64,000 nucleotides of DNA from Gongronella butleri (taxonomy: Eukaryota; Mucoromycota; Mucoromycetes; Mucorales; Cunninghamellaceae), in assembly GCA_025201375.1 (NCBI GenBank), contig JAIWZP010000006.1:124001-188000 (forward strand), in the 5' to 3' direction. A program made the position numbers and the translations under genes. Positions 11,047-24,200 of this stretch are shown piece by piece. The stretch's first letter is position 1, and every line of letters begins with the position of its first letter. Under the pieces are notes generated by a model. The model searched no databases. It was not told the origin of the DNA and saw nothing but the letters and a program-made list of their open reading frames with translations.

Positions 11047-13561
11047 TTAATTCAGGGGAGACGTGTATTGGACGCCTGTGAGTGTGGGTGGATCCATGGA
11101 CGACGCGGGTTTGGGGTCTTCGTTGGCGCTGAGCTGCTTTGCGGCAAACGAGAGAAAATTTGACCATGTTTCTGCGGCGGGCGGTGACGCCGACGCGTAT
11201 GGTGGTTGGTCAATGACACCATCGTCGACAATGGGGGTTGCAATTGGATGTTCTGGTGCGGGTGACGCAAGGACGGACGAGGATGCGGCCCACCAGCGTG
11301 GCGATGGCATGTTTGTGTGTGTTTCATCATTGTGGACGAGAGTGTTTGAGGTGAGCGTGTGCTGCTGGCTGCTTGCGTCGTCATGGAGCACCCACGGCGG
11401 GTTGTTGTAGTGTGCCATTGGCCTGTGGCGATGCGAAAGCGCAGTCAAGTGCTCGAGCCATGTGTGCATATCCTGCCCACACTTGGCGCGCAGCACAATC
11501 ACGCGTTTTTTCGACCCTTGGCGGATGGCATGGTTGCCTGGCGCCTCGGACACCGACTGAAGCGACTCGAGCCGCGGAAACGCGGCCGGCACGGCATATG
11601 GCTGCAGCTGAAACACCAAATCATGATGCAAATTCGTCACCACCGTGCTCACACAGTAATCCGGGATGAAATATGTCACCGTTGGGTTGGAAGGGTACGA
11701 CTTTTGATTGCGATACTCATGCAGGAACCCCGCTGCCGATGGAATTGGGCCATGAGATGTCTATTTTTTTCATTTTTTTCTGGTTTTTCTATTTTTTTTT
11801 TTTTTTTTTTTTTACTTACCACTGGTGAGCACATAGAGGTGTTCATGCCATTGGTGCAATACGGATGATTTGCGCTCCATTCGCGCGGCAAAGATGGGCT
11901 GTAAGAGTGCATGCTGGTAATGCGGATAATGCAACTTGTCGGGATGCCTGTAAGCGGCGCGCTCAGAGATCAATTCGTCCTTGTACTTGTCCTCGAACCA
12001 TTTCCAGTCTCTGTCCACGACCATGGCGTCCATGACCCGTATCAAATCGTCCATGGCGCGGTCTGGGCCCAGCCAGCTCGTGTCCTTGACCACGTGCAAT
12101 TGCCGGCAAAACCGTTGCACCTCGTCCATAATGTACTTTTCAAGAGCCTGCATCTCACGCTGGAGACGCACAATTGCTTCGTGCATCTTGTTCTCTTGTC
12201 TGTACACTTTGATCATCTGCTTGACCACGCCTATCCATTAAGAAATGTCCATCAAATCAGTCCTTTTTTTTCTTTTTTTCTCTTTTTTTTTTCTCTTTTC
12301 TTTGTAAAGTACGCGTGTTGGTGAGCCAAGGGTCTTGCTTGTTTCGGCCATGTTCTGCATGCTGTTCAAAAAAGGCAATTTGTTGATCGAGGCGCGTGAT
12401 GCGTTTGGCGGCTTCTGCTCTGAGTTTGGCGAGATGGGCCAGGGACAGTCTGTCGTCGGCGCGCACGGATCGCAGCAATGCCTTGATCTGATGCTTGATG
12501 TTGGCAAACATAGGAAGCGCCTGGGTGCGGATGAATTGCGCGAGATCGGCGTGGTCGCGCGCGCGCTTCGTGTGGTAGAGCTGCCACGCGTCGCACCAGC
12601 GCCGGATATTGCCGTGCTTTGGGAAATGCGCGTGCACCAGCGCAGACAATTGCATTTGCTGCTTCTTTTTTTGATTTTTTGTATGTGTTGCTGTAGAATG
12701 GGTGCCATGATGTGTGTTGACCACTGATGAACGACGCTCCGACACGCTAAACGTTGCTGCGGTAGTGGATGTCGTGTCCGAGAACGTGCCGGGCATGGGC
12801 AACACAGTGGTGGTGGTAGTAGTAGGTGTCGTTGGCGCCATTGTTTTGTCCAATTCGTGTTTTTCGTCGCTTTCGTTGTTTTCTTCTCGATGCGGATGGT
12901 GGCCCTCTAATTGGAAATCGAGCATGCCGTCAATCTTGTGGTATGCCTTGGCAATGGACGTTTCTGCCGTGACAAGCGCGTCCAAATGTTCATAAACGCA
13001 TTTGATGAGCGTCTGCCACGCCTCCAGGCGCTCCACAAGATACTTGACGGGCTGGATGGCATGCTGCTCGTTGCCGCTAGTGCCGCCATGATGTTCTTGC
13101 TGCTGCGGCTGCGGACTCAGGTCCCATTGGTCGGACCCGTGCGATGGCGGCGAATAAAAAAAGGGGGGAGGAAGCGGCATTGACGAAACCGCGTCTGTCA
13201 CTGTCGTCGTGCTGCTGGATGGCTCCATTGCTGTGTCCTTTGCGAGCGTCGCCGTCACCGTGGGCGTCGCCGTGGCCGTTGTCACCGCTGTGTTGCTGAT
13301 CATTCCCTCCAATGGCCGTGCCACAAGCGTCTTTGCATGCCCATCGGCCCATTCGCCTCGGCCATGCTCGCCATCGTCGCTCGGAGGCAAATTGAACGTC
13401 GAAAGCGACGGAATCAGGTCCTTGATGTGGTACATCGTAGCACTCGTCGTTGCACGCTTCGTGGACATGGCCGTCGTCGCGTCCGATTTGCCAGGCATCA
13501 TCAGCGGCGACACCGTGTTGCTCTTTGATATCCATGTACGTGTCCCAAAATTCGCTGGCAT
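11047..13561 (-). CDS. Slm1/Slm2-like BAR-PH domain protein
   Basis: Likely PI(4,5)P2-binding adaptor of the Slm1/Slm2 type, which in yeast sits at eisosomes and links the plasma membrane to TORC2. Exons are 13561-12313, 12230-11820 and 11732-11047, giving 781 aa. After a ~160-residue low-complexity N-terminus comes a helical BAR-like region with conserved PVKYLVERLEAW, AYHKI and HFPKHGNIRRW elements and a coiled segment (VVKQMIKVYRQENKM). A PH domain follows. The intron 2 join was chosen because only the internal CAG acceptor at 11735-11733 restores the family core YVLTSAGFLHEY. The C-terminal ~130 residues are low complexity. The start is uncertain: a good polypyrimidine-CAG acceptor lies immediately before the chosen ATG, so an upstream exon may exist. 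Confidence 0.8.
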
Positions 13562-16313
13562 CCTGAATGACAATATTGAAAAAATAGGAGGAGAGAGAAA
13601 AAGAGAGAGAAACAGTCAAAAAAAAAAACACAAAAAATAACATTCATGGGATAAAGAATCGAAAAAAGTAAGACTTGGCACGATTTCGAATTCGCGCTGA
13701 ATCTTGATGATGTTTTTACGGCCTCGGTTAAAACTGAGATGATGCTTTCCCCAAAATGACGATTTTTTATTTTTTTTTTTTTAAAAAAAAATGACAGATT
13801 GCCCATTTTTTCAGGATTGGTATGCACATCATGTTTCAGTTTTGCCTGACATTGAACGCAAGGGTAACTTGCACTTAAACAAGGCGAGCACCAGGAACAT
13901 GAGACATCAACATCACTGAACTTAGTAGATAAATAAGAAATGAGGGGTTCCCACCTCTTTTTGCATTCGTCAAGCCCCTTTTGGCCCATTCTGAGCCACT
14001 CGCTCTGATGATCGGGTATCTGCGTGAATTTTGTTCTCGTTTTGCATCGAGAGCCAAGTGCACAAAAGATGGCGAAAATGACCATTTTAAGCCATTTTGA
14101 TGAAAAGCACCTCGATTGCTCCACTGTTTTTTTGTCGCATTAACTGGACCGGCACAAAGGTCGACAGAGAAATGAGCGCAGTCTCTTTTGCTATACGAAT
14201 TTACCATGTGATGACCTTGTCGTCGCCGAGCAACCCGGATTTAAAATGGTTGAAATGGTAGATTGGATCTTGTTGGCGTGGAAAAGTAAGTTTTCTGGGT
14301 CGGTCTGGCGGAGGCGAAATGACGCCCGAGCGCGTCTCCTTGCAACGATGCAAGAGTTGTCGCGATCGAGGCACAGCGGAACGAAAAATCATCACTTAAA
14401 GCTTATTTATTGTTTTTTAGTCGTGGACCACTGGATACATTATCTAAACTGCTCCATTTGCTCCTTGAATCAAGCATACGCGGCCGTGTCGTTCAAAGGA
14501 GCCCATTCTTGGGCCGCTGCGATTGCTGGCTGGCGCGCAAGCACGAATTTTAAAAATGACGATTTTTCCAAGGGGTGCACTCGAGGAGGTGAAAACGGTG
14601 AAATTTAGTTCCTCCAATCGCCACGCCACTCACACACACGGCAAAGCGCAGCTGGTTTGCCAACAAAAACGAAATAAAACTCGCGGATCGATAAGTTGGT
14701 TCCTGCGCAAAATGCGATTTTCGCCGTTTTTTCGACACAAGGCGAACTCGACGAAAATTGATCCCTAATCCACGAAACAAAGACTAACAGAAAGAGCATG
14801 GCCCGCTGCGTACGTGGCTATGGATGATCACTGGAAAAAACGCGTTCCCGGAAGAATTGATGCGACCGACCTATTTGCGGACAAACTTGGACGCGTGAAA
14901 AACCGTGTCCGTCACCGAGTGACACGCGTCTGCCCCAAAGCAAATTCATGCATCTGGGGTGTCTCTTGCAGGTGGACGCGTCAGCGCGGCTCTATAGATG
15001 CGTTTTTCCCCTGCCATTCGCCATTGAAATTTAATCTAAAATTGCCCATTGCTCATTTTTGGCTCGATGAATCGCTCTCGTTTTTTGACGCTCTGGCCGT
15101 TTCTCCATACCACCCATCCTGTGTGCAAGTTTGGCGGGATTCTGGGAACCTGATTTGTCAATTTTGGTTTCGGGGCTCGTTCACGACGAATTTTTGATTT
15201 GCGCGTGATGCGCAAACAAGGTTTCTGGCGGCCGCGCAAAGGGTCCCAAAATGGTTTTTGGACTTGCCAGTTCACACTGAACCGCGTTTGGCGTCCTATC
15301 ATCGCTTCTGGTCGCGACCAATTCGCGATTTCAGTGATTTACGACTGAAATGGGCCTCACTCTATCCATTTACACTCGATCGGCACGAAACCGCGACCTG
15401 GAGATGCAGGGGCGAATTTTGCATCTTTTTGTCACGCCATCATACTATGATATGGCTCATCTTTACTGTTGTTGGAGTAAATCAGAGTTTAATTGTTGTT
15501 TCCATTTTTCAAGCGTACAAAGGTTGCCCATCGGGACGATCGATCAGCCAACAAAATAACGTCTGGACGTACCTCTCTCCAACGAGATGAAATTCATAAA
15601 GATTTGCTCAAAAAAATTGTGTGCCAAACGAAAATATCACGAAATATCCATTTTCTTGGTAACACGCAGTAAACGCCTCATCGATCACTGGCTTTTTTTT
15701 TTATTCATTCTGAAAGAGGCGACCGAAAATGCCATGCTCACTTTTACAAGCCAAAGTTGTGACCATTCCACGAGACACAATTCACATTCTTAAAAAAAAA
15801 TGGCGCCGGGCAGTGGCTATCATAGATGCGCGTCCTCGGGACTTGCCATGACAAATGGGGGGACGGTGGGAAAGAGATGCCCTATTTTGTACCGTGGGCA
15901 GGTACGGATTGCATAATAGCGAGGGTGCCACCCACGGAAAAAGCGAACCTTTTTTTTTTTTTTGTGTGTGTTCTCGGCTTTGAGCGCCGATCTGGTGGCT
16001 TTTTGAACATAGAAGTGATGTATATTTCTGGAGGTTTCGGGCGGTCTTACGTACAAAAAACGTGCCATGATATCGTCACAAGGGCCTTCAGGGTGCTGAT
16101 CAAAAGGCAACCCTCACAAAGCGATTGTTTATGAATGGCTCGGAGTATTAAAATGCCGGTTTTTTTTACCTAATAGTTTGGGCGGGGCGAGGCGTCGATA
16201 TTTTTTTTATCATACCTGGTTTCTTTTTTTTTTTTTAAAAATGTCATCCATTTGCCATGGCCAGCGATTTGTTTTTTAAGCTTTTTTCATTATCTTATCT
16301 TTAACAATTGGCC
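13562..16313. other. 2.7 kb gene-poor spacer with degenerate repeats
   Basis: Upstream region of the Slm1-like gene and of the cation ATPase. No coding gene is supported. Most of 14.2-15.8 kb resembles 27-30 kb at low identity (see the repeat entries). A T tract followed directly by an A tract occurs near 13767-13789. Confidence 0.45.
14560..14960. repeat. Degenerate dispersed repeat, copy 1
   Basis: Aligns by eye, in the same orientation, with 29330-29690. Shared blocks in the same order include GAACTCGAC/AAACTCGAC, AGAAAGAGCA, GATCACT..AAAAAACG, GAATTGA(T/C)GC and AACTTGGACG(C/T)GTG followed by AAAAACCG. The frames are broken in both copies, so this is a decayed or non-coding element. Confidence 0.7.
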
Positions 16314-19300
16314 ATGTCGTCGGATCTTGATGCTCCCCCACGCACGGACAATTGGCACACGATGAGCATGGAGGCTGTGGCGTCGCAGCTTGGGACGTCG
16401 GTCAAGGTCGGATTGCTCGATTCGGATGTGGCGGTGCGCCAGGCGCAGTATGGGTACAATGAGCTGCAGGCAGACCATGGACCGACATGGTTCAAGATTC
16501 TTGCGCGTCAGCTGATGGATGCGATGAATTGGATCTTTCTTGTGTTTGCGGTGGCGTCGTTTTGCCTTGGCGACTACCCGACGGGCGCCATGCTGATTGT
16601 CATTACGCTTTTAAACCTGTACTTGTCGTTTTCGCAAGAGTATGCGGCCGAGCAGACGCTGGCGGCGCTGCGCAACCTGTCGTCGCCCATGGCCGAGGTC
16701 ATTCGTGAAGGCAAGCATCTGGAAATTGCAAGCCGCGAGCTTGTCCCCGGGGATCTGCTGCTTTTAAAGGAGGGCGATGCCGTCGCCGCCGATGTCCGCC
16801 TCACGTACGTGTCCAATTTGGAAATGGATGAAGCATTGCTGACTGGCGAGTCGCTGCCTGTCTCAAAGGATGCCAGTATTGAGTTGAAAAGCAAAGGTAC
16901 ACACAATTTTAAAAAAAACATGGAAAAAAAATAATGGGCTCACCGATTTCTCGGTATTTTTTTTTATTCCAAAACAGACGAACCACTAGGCGACCGCGTG
17001 AACATGGCGTACAGCTCGACGGTGGTTGCCAAGGGCCGCGGGCAAGGGATTGTTGTTTACACGGCGATGCAAACGGAGATTGGCAAGATTGCGACCAAGC
17101 TGAATGAAGCGAGTGATGGCGACACGACGCAGCTGCAAAAGCAATTGAACAAAATGTACATTGCACTGATGGTTGCGGCGGTGGTTTGCGTGATTATTGT
17201 GCTTGGCTCTGTGAAATTCCAAGCCAATTACGACATTGGCATGTACGCGATGACGGCGGCCATGTCAGTGCTGCCTGCAGGCCTGACGACGGTGCTGACG
17301 GCGAGTCTGGTGATGGGCGGCAAGGAAATGACCAAGCAAAAAGCCATTGTGCGCAAACTAAAGTGCCTCGAGACGCTTGGTTCCATCAATCAGATCTTTA
17401 GCGACAAGACGGGCACGCTGACCATGGCGCGCATGGCCGTCGTGCATTTTTGGACGCGTCAGCAAGGCTTTTTCTACGTGGAGCCCAATGGTCTTGCGCC
17501 CGTGGGCAAAGTGCACCATACTATGACGCTGACAACCCCCTCCGACAAGGATGACAACAAGGATGCCCCCTTGGACATGACCGAGGCCATGAACAAATTG
17601 GTCGAGTGTGCGGCGCTTTGCAACATGGCCAGCATCCATCGGCGACGTGATGATGATGGATCATTGAGCGACAATGACGCGCCATCGACCGTCATTGATG
17701 CAGAAAAGGACAAAAAAGGCAAAAATGCCGACGTGGACAGTGCCTTGAACACGGACGACCAGTGGGTTGGCGGTGGTGCGCCGACCGAGGTGGCCTTGCA
17801 GGTGTTTGCGCATAAGTTAGGCATGGGCAAGCCTGATTTGGAAGCCAAAGGCTGGGATCTGCTGCAAGAGTACCAATTCGACTCGACCATCAAGCGCATG
17901 TCGACGCTGTATATGGAAAAGGACGGTGCACTCGATCTCTTTACCAAGGGCGCCGCTGAGCGCGTGGTGCCGCTGTGTCGCGATCTGGACAATGCGGCCA
18001 AACAAGAGATTTTGGCCACTGTCGACGAATTGGCGGCCAAGGGTTTGCGCGTCATGGCGCTTGCGCACCGCCAAGTGAACATTGGGCTCAAGGAGGCGCG
18101 TGCCGCGTCGCGCGATGCCATGGAGCAAGATCTCGTGTTTTTGGGCCTGACGGGCATCTACGACCCGCCCCGACCCGAGTCCAAGCAGGCCGTCGAGGAA
18201 GCGCATCGTGCGGGCATCTCGGTGCACATGCTCACGGGCGACCACGAGATCACAGCCACAGCGATTGCCAAGGAAATCAAGATTTTGGACGAAACTACCA
18301 TGTCTGCCGAGACATTGCGCCGTTTGGTCATGACCGGCACCCAATTCGATGCGATGACCGATGACGAAATCGACGCCCTCGAGGAATTGCCGCTCGTGGT
18401 GGCGCGCTGCTCGCCGGAAACCAAGGTCAAGATGATCAATGCCTCCAAGCGCCGAAACAACATCAGTGCCATGACCGGCGATGGTGTCAATGACTCTCCG
18501 TCGCTGCGCATTGCCGACGTTGGCATTGCCATGGGCAAGAATGGCAGCGATGTCGCCAAGCAAGCATCCGACATTATCTTGACAGACGACAATTTCGCAA
18601 CAATTATCCGCGCCATTGCCGAGGGACGACGCATCTATCAAAATATGCAGCGGTTCCTCATGTACTATTGGATTTGTCTTGCAAGCGGTGCCATTGTGAT
18701 TCTGGTGGCACTTGCGCTGCGTGATCCCTCGGGTCGGTCGGTGGCGCCATTGTCCACCATTCAAATGATTTTGATCTACATTTGCATCACGCCGCCCGCC
18801 GGGTCGCTCAGCATCCAGCCTGCATCCAAGACGGTGATGATGGAGCCGCCACGGCCGACCAACGAGAACCTGTTCAACAAGGAAATCCTGCTCGACACGT
18901 GTGTTTATTCGCTCCTCTATGCGATGCTCTGCTGCGTCGCGTTCTTCGTGCCCATCTATGCGCTCAGCGGCGGCCAAGGTGTGCTCGGCGTCAATTGCGA
19001 CTCGCACTACGAACCAATGGGCTGCAACCCGCTCTATCGCGCACGTGCGTCCCTTTTAACCACGTTTTTGCTCCTTTCGCTCGTCACCATGTCTCATTGC
19101 CGCAGCTATCGCGACTATGAATGGCATTGGGATGGGATTAAAAAGACGCTGCGGTCGCGTGTGTGGATCCTGACGCTGGTCTTTGATCTTGTGGTCCTTG
19201 TCCTCTTCATGTACATTCCAGCCGTCAATGTCGCGGGCTTTGCCATGATGGGCATCAGCTGGGAATGGGGCATGGACATTGGCCTGACCCTCCTGTTCAT

Positions 19301-19406
19301 GGCGCTTGGCGACATTTACAAGCTCGTCAAGAATAAGACCATGAGACCGCTGGTGCGCTCGGCCAATCTCATCCAGCAGCAGCAGCAGCCAGACCAAAAC
19401 GTGTAA
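16314..19406 (+). CDS. P-type Na+/K+-exporting ATPase (ENA/P2D-like)
   Basis: A 1003 aa P-type ATPase that probably exports Na+ or K+ across the plasma membrane (ENA, class IID). Exons are 16314-16896 and 16978-19406, joined in phase. Visible landmarks are TGES (177-180) in the actuator domain, the phosphorylation site DKTGT (337-341), the KGAAE nucleotide-binding element, and the GDGVNDSP hinge near 695. Membrane helices flank residues 70-110, 255-310 and the last ~330 residues. TM4 carries VLPAGL (292-297) where SERCA pumps have a PEGL Glu, which argues against a Ca2+ pump and for the ENA-like group; substrate is inferred. The C-terminus ends in a short poly-Gln. The start ATG has GCC before it, and an AATAAA is at 19437-19442. 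Confidence 0.9.
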
Positions 19407-19753
19407 ATCTTCTTCTTTTTACCCCTCCATTGTATTAATAAAGCATTTTTGACCAATTCATCCATTTGCCGGGCAAAAAATGTGGAGGGCGGATTTGCAT
19501 GATTTTTTTTTTTGACATTTTGCATCGAGCAGCCCTGTTTGAGGCGAGAGCGGGCTCTGAATTGCCCTCTTTGGGCGTGGCAAGCCCTGTCGCAAAGAGA
19601 AATTCAACGGTCACTCCGATATCCGAATTGGCAGGCTTGGGGCCTTGCCGAGGGGTGTTTTTTTTTTTTTTGAGAACCCGCAAAAACAACAGGCAAGGCT
19701 CTTGTTTTTCTTTCCTCTATTGTTTCTTCTCTTTTCAATCCCTCTCATCCAGA
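19407..19753. other. Spacer between ATPase and COX12 genes
   Basis: Contains the ATPase polyadenylation signal (19437-19442) and the COX12 upstream region. T tracts lie at 19502-19514 and 19659-19672. No gene seen. Confidence 0.45.
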
Positions 19754-20467
19754 ATGTCTGAACAAGCCGGTAAGCGCGCGCGACTTTTTTTGCTTTAACA
19801 CGCTTTGAAAACAGACAACGGACCTGCGTTTTGCTCACTTCTTCTTCTTTTCTCTTTTGTGTCGCCACCTCCAGCCGCTCCCTTGCAAACTGGTAAGCCT
19901 CCAACCCCCTACCTGAAAAAGTACACCGGCGACAAGCACATATGACTGACACGTTTCCTTTTTTTTTAGCTCCCTTCGACGCTCGGTAAGCTGAAAACGC
20001 TCGTTTTGCGTTGTTTCCAGGTAAAACAAGACGCGAGCTCGTCCTCAACTCGTTTTTTTTTTTTTCTTCAACTTTTTCCAGCTTCCCCAACACCAACCAG
20101 ACCAAGCAGTAAGACGACTCTTTTGCGCGCAATGGCGTCCATTTGATCTTTTTGATCTGACCAATGCGCTTTTTTCTCTTTTTTTTTTTTCTGCAGCTGC
20201 TGGCAAAACTACGTCGATTACTTCAAGTGCATCAACGCTCGTGGTGAGGACTTTGCTCCCTGCAAGCAGTTCTGGCGAAACTACCACAGCTTGTGCCCCA
20301 ACTCCTGGGTAAGATGACGCGTTTTGATGTGGCGATCCGCTTTTTGCACGCGATTGCCACGTCTTTACACGCAGCATATTCACACTCCTTTCTTTTTCCG
20401 CGACTAGGTCGAGAAGTGGGATGCCCAACGCGAAGCTGGCGAGAACCCCTCCAACTTTGACATCTAG
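19754..20467 (+). CDS. COX12: Cytochrome c oxidase subunit VIb (COX6B/Cox12)
   Basis: Small intermembrane-space subunit of mitochondrial complex IV that bridges the oxidase dimer. The 82 aa protein comes from six exons: 19754-19769 (16 nt), 19875-19892 (18), 19970-19985 (16), 20082-20108 (27), 20197-20308 (112) and 20408-20467 (60). All joins are in phase and rebuild the conserved APFDARFPNTNQTK and CWQNYVDYFKC segments. The twin disulfide pattern is intact: C-x9-C followed by C-x10-C, as expected for import by the Mia40 relay. GEDFAPCKQF and the C-terminal WVEKWDAQR are also typical. Length matches the family. The four leading micro-exons are unusual. AATAAA at 20603-20608. Confidence 0.95.
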
Positions 20468-21244
20468 ATTTCCAATTCCATCATGACCTCCTCCCCCCGC
20501 CCCTCGACAATCACCCACCCTTCACCCACACGGATCATGTTTGAAATTACTTGATTTTTTTTGGTTTTGCTCCTGCCATCGTAGATACAATCACACCCAA
20601 GCAATAAAACAGCAAAAAGATCTTCTTTTTTGCTGGATTGTGATAAAAAAAAACATCATATGCTAAAAATCAGCAGCTGGCGCTGCCTGCCATACGTCGG
20701 CTTCCAACTGTTGTTCATTTGGCAGCCCTGAAACTGAACGCATTCAACGTGGACGGCCGTGAAAAAAGCCTGACGTGTCATTTAACCTGGTTGATGCGCA
20801 CGATCATTTGTTCTTGGTGCATCGACGCGTTGCTCCGTGTTCGTTTCTCGCGCAATTGCTCTTTTTCCATCCTCAGGCAGGTTGAAAATTCATGGATCAA
20901 GCGGCAAAAGACATCAAACAAGGTTCAAGCGCGACCACCTCGACGAATTTCCATTTTCTCTTCCTTGTATTGTACGGCAAAGAGTCCAACAAAGTGGCAA
21001 AAGCATCTGTCATGTGTAGGATGTGCGTCAGATCATGCGAGAATGGCCAATGCCTCAAAATAGGGCGAAAATGCCCCCAAAGATTGAAACTGCATACTCC
21101 GCGATCCATCAAATACAAAGCAATCATAATAGGCAGATCAACTGGAGATCAAAAGGAAACAAAAACCATGCTTTTATTCTAAGGAGATGCAATGATAGTG
21201 GAGGGGGATGCGTTTTGTGGGGAAAAGAAGAAATAAAAAAGAAT
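20468..21244. other. Spacer between convergent COX12 and SGD1 genes
   Basis: Holds the COX12 3' end (AATAAA at 20603-20608). No gene or clear repeat seen in the remainder. Confidence 0.4.
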
Positions 21245-24200
21245 CTAATGCTGAGTGGGTAATGCTTTGACGATGGTCTTGACGAGCTGGCATTGAGCTC
21301 TGACGGCGTCCAATTCGTCTGATGAGAGTCCGGTGCGATTGCCCTTTAGAAGCGAGCCTTGTAGATGCAGCAGAATGCCCTGGGCGAGTGTTGGTAGCTG
21401 GATTACCTTTAGCATGACGTGCTTGAGCCCCTGGACGTCGTCCTTTAGCTGCAGCAGCATGTGAGCAAACAGGATATCCAGGAAGATCTGCGCCTGCGGC
21501 GTCAGCGAGATGAAATTCACGGTGCGGAACACCGTCAGTGCAAACGTCTGACCGGCCACCATCAGGCCGAAAAACTTGCCCAAGTTGACCATGCGCTGCA
21601 GACGCACGCGCGTCTCGCCGGTCGCTGCCGCCGCCGTGCGCTCCAGACCGCCAATGTCTTGCAAACCCAGCTCGCGCAAAAAGTCCCACAGGCAATATTG
21701 GAACGTCACCTTGAACGAATGATTCAGCTGGCACAGCCGCTGGCTGACGTGCACATAGTAAGGATTGAATGTTTTTTCCTATTTAAAAAGAACAGATTCA
21801 ACATTTTTGTCCCAATTGTTCATTTTTTCACCATTGCGATACTTACATTGCCGACACATTGGAGGATGACACGCGGGATTTCGCGCTGTTGCACCTCGGA
21901 CAGGCTCAGCTTCATCAGCTTTTCAAAGGCGTCGACGTAATCCTGGATAAAGGGGAAGATGAGATTGATTTTCGCGTCTTGTCACGCTTTTTGACACTTT
22001 TGCTGTCAGTTTTACCTCGGCGCCCATCAGGGATATAAAGATGCTGCGGCGCACATCGGTGTTCATGCCCTGCTTGCGCGCGAGCTTGAGCAATGCCTGC
22101 TGCAGGGTCTGGTCCTTTTTGAGATCCGATGCCATCTTGCTGTGCTTGGCCTTGGCGTGCTCGCTCTCGGTGCCCACCAAGTTGGCCTTCCACGACGCGC
22201 CAACGAGCCACCACTTGCCTGGGATGCAGAAAAAGAAAAAAAAAAGATGAGCATGCGTTCTTTTGCGTTCACGGCCACTCTCTCGTGACCGCCCTTCTCC
22301 TCGCGAGTGCTGTACCCTTGGTGTCAATGGCATGAATGTCATCGAGGCTCACGCGCAATGGTTCGGCACTGCGTGTAGCACGCTTCTTTTCCAGGCCAGA
22401 CAGGAACCGCTTCATCTTGGTGACCATGTCCTTGTCTGCCTGGCGTGCAGACGCCTCGCTGCTCTTGATCTTGTTGTTTTTGATGTTTGTCAGCGTCTCC
22501 AGCATGAATTTGTGACGCACGCTGTGATGAAAAAAAAAAAAAAAAGATATCAGCACACGCTCATCTTTTTTTTTTTTTTGGCGTTTTACCTGATGGATTT
22601 TGCATCGCGCTTGTTGCTTTCCACGTGGATCGCGTCAATGATGTCCTTTAGCGACGCAGGATCATCCGAACGCATCTGAGCACCGCAAGCTGACACGAAA
22701 AAAAAAGTGTGTAAGATCGCGGCGTGCCGCCATTTTGGCCATTTTTTTCCTTACTTCGCACAATCTTGAGCAGCAGCTCGACGCTTTGTTCGTCCAATTG
22801 GCCGATGAGCGACCGGATGACGTCGTAGATCAGAATGCATGAGATGACTTGGAAGTTGTAAAGTTCAATCAGCAGCGTCAGCAAATTTTTGGCCTCACGA
22901 GCGCCAGCTGGGCCCTCGTCGCCTTCCTCGTCGCCGCGCGCAATTGCCCCTTGCGACTGCTTGTAGTACTTTTCAAACGACTCCATCAGTGTTTGGACAA
23001 AATGAGCGGCTAAAAAAAAATGGAGGATGAGCGCTTGCTGATTTTACCTGTTTGCATTCATATTTTACCAAATTCAATGCCAATCAGGCGATACAAGCTG
23101 CCCACGATCGTCGCGTACAAAATGACAAACGAGTCAAGCAAGTTGGCCTTTTGTGCAATGGCCGACAGAATCAATTCGGTCACGGTCGAGTTCACATCTA
23201 TCATGAAAGTATCAAAAAAAATGCAATGAGCACTCTTTTTTTCTTTCTATGGTTGCCCAATTGCCCTTACCATGACGCGGATAATTGCTGTACAGCTTCT
23301 CAATGTCGACAAGGATTGTCTCCATGTTGCTTTCGCTGAGCTTGTTGAACAGACCCTGCAGCTGTCTTTGCAATCGGATCTGCTGCTCGGATTTTGTTGT
23401 TGGCGCCTTGCGGAGATGCGGCGGGATATACTTGGTGGCGGCCGACACAACGGGCTAAATCAAGAAAGAGCATGAATACCCCGTCGCGTCGCGTCAATTT
23501 TCGCAAGTCATCAAAAAAATTACCTTTGGCTCGGGCTTCGGCTCCTTTTCTTGAATCTCAGCGGCATCGCTCTCGTCATCTTCGCTGTCGCTGGCTTCGT
23601 CGTCCTCACTGGCCTCGTCTTCCATGTCATCCACGTCCTCATCGTCGTCCGACATGTCCTCGTCGTCGTCCATCATGTCCTCGTCGTCGTCCATCATGTC
23701 CTCGTCGTCGTCATCGTCGTCACTCTCCTCTTCCCCTTCCTCAAAGTCACCAAAGAGATCGTCGACGGCCTAAAGAGAATTGTGGTGAGACAAATGACGC
23801 GCTTTTTTTTTTGTTCTGGCCATGGCTTTTGCTTACGGATTCGGCATTGCGTTCCATTTTTTCCTTTTTCGCCTTTTCCTTTTGCTGCTGGCGCTTTTGG
23901 CGCAAGTAGTCGAGGCCCGATGCCTTGTCGTCCTGCTCGTCATTGTCGGCGTCGTCCTTTGCAATTTCGCCCATGATGTCGAGTAGGCCGTCTTTTTCAA
24001 ACGCCTTGTCGTACTTTTTGTTCTTGCCCATGCCGAGCTTGCGCTCCCAATACTCGATGAATTGATCGTCCTCGGCAAACAGGTCGTCACGGCGGCTGTC
24101 GTCGTCATCGCCGGGCACCTTGTCCAGCAGCTGGTCGCTGTCGAGGAGCGAGTAAAGTTGAGGATTCGATGCTGCGAGTTTGGCGACCGCCTGGCTGCCA

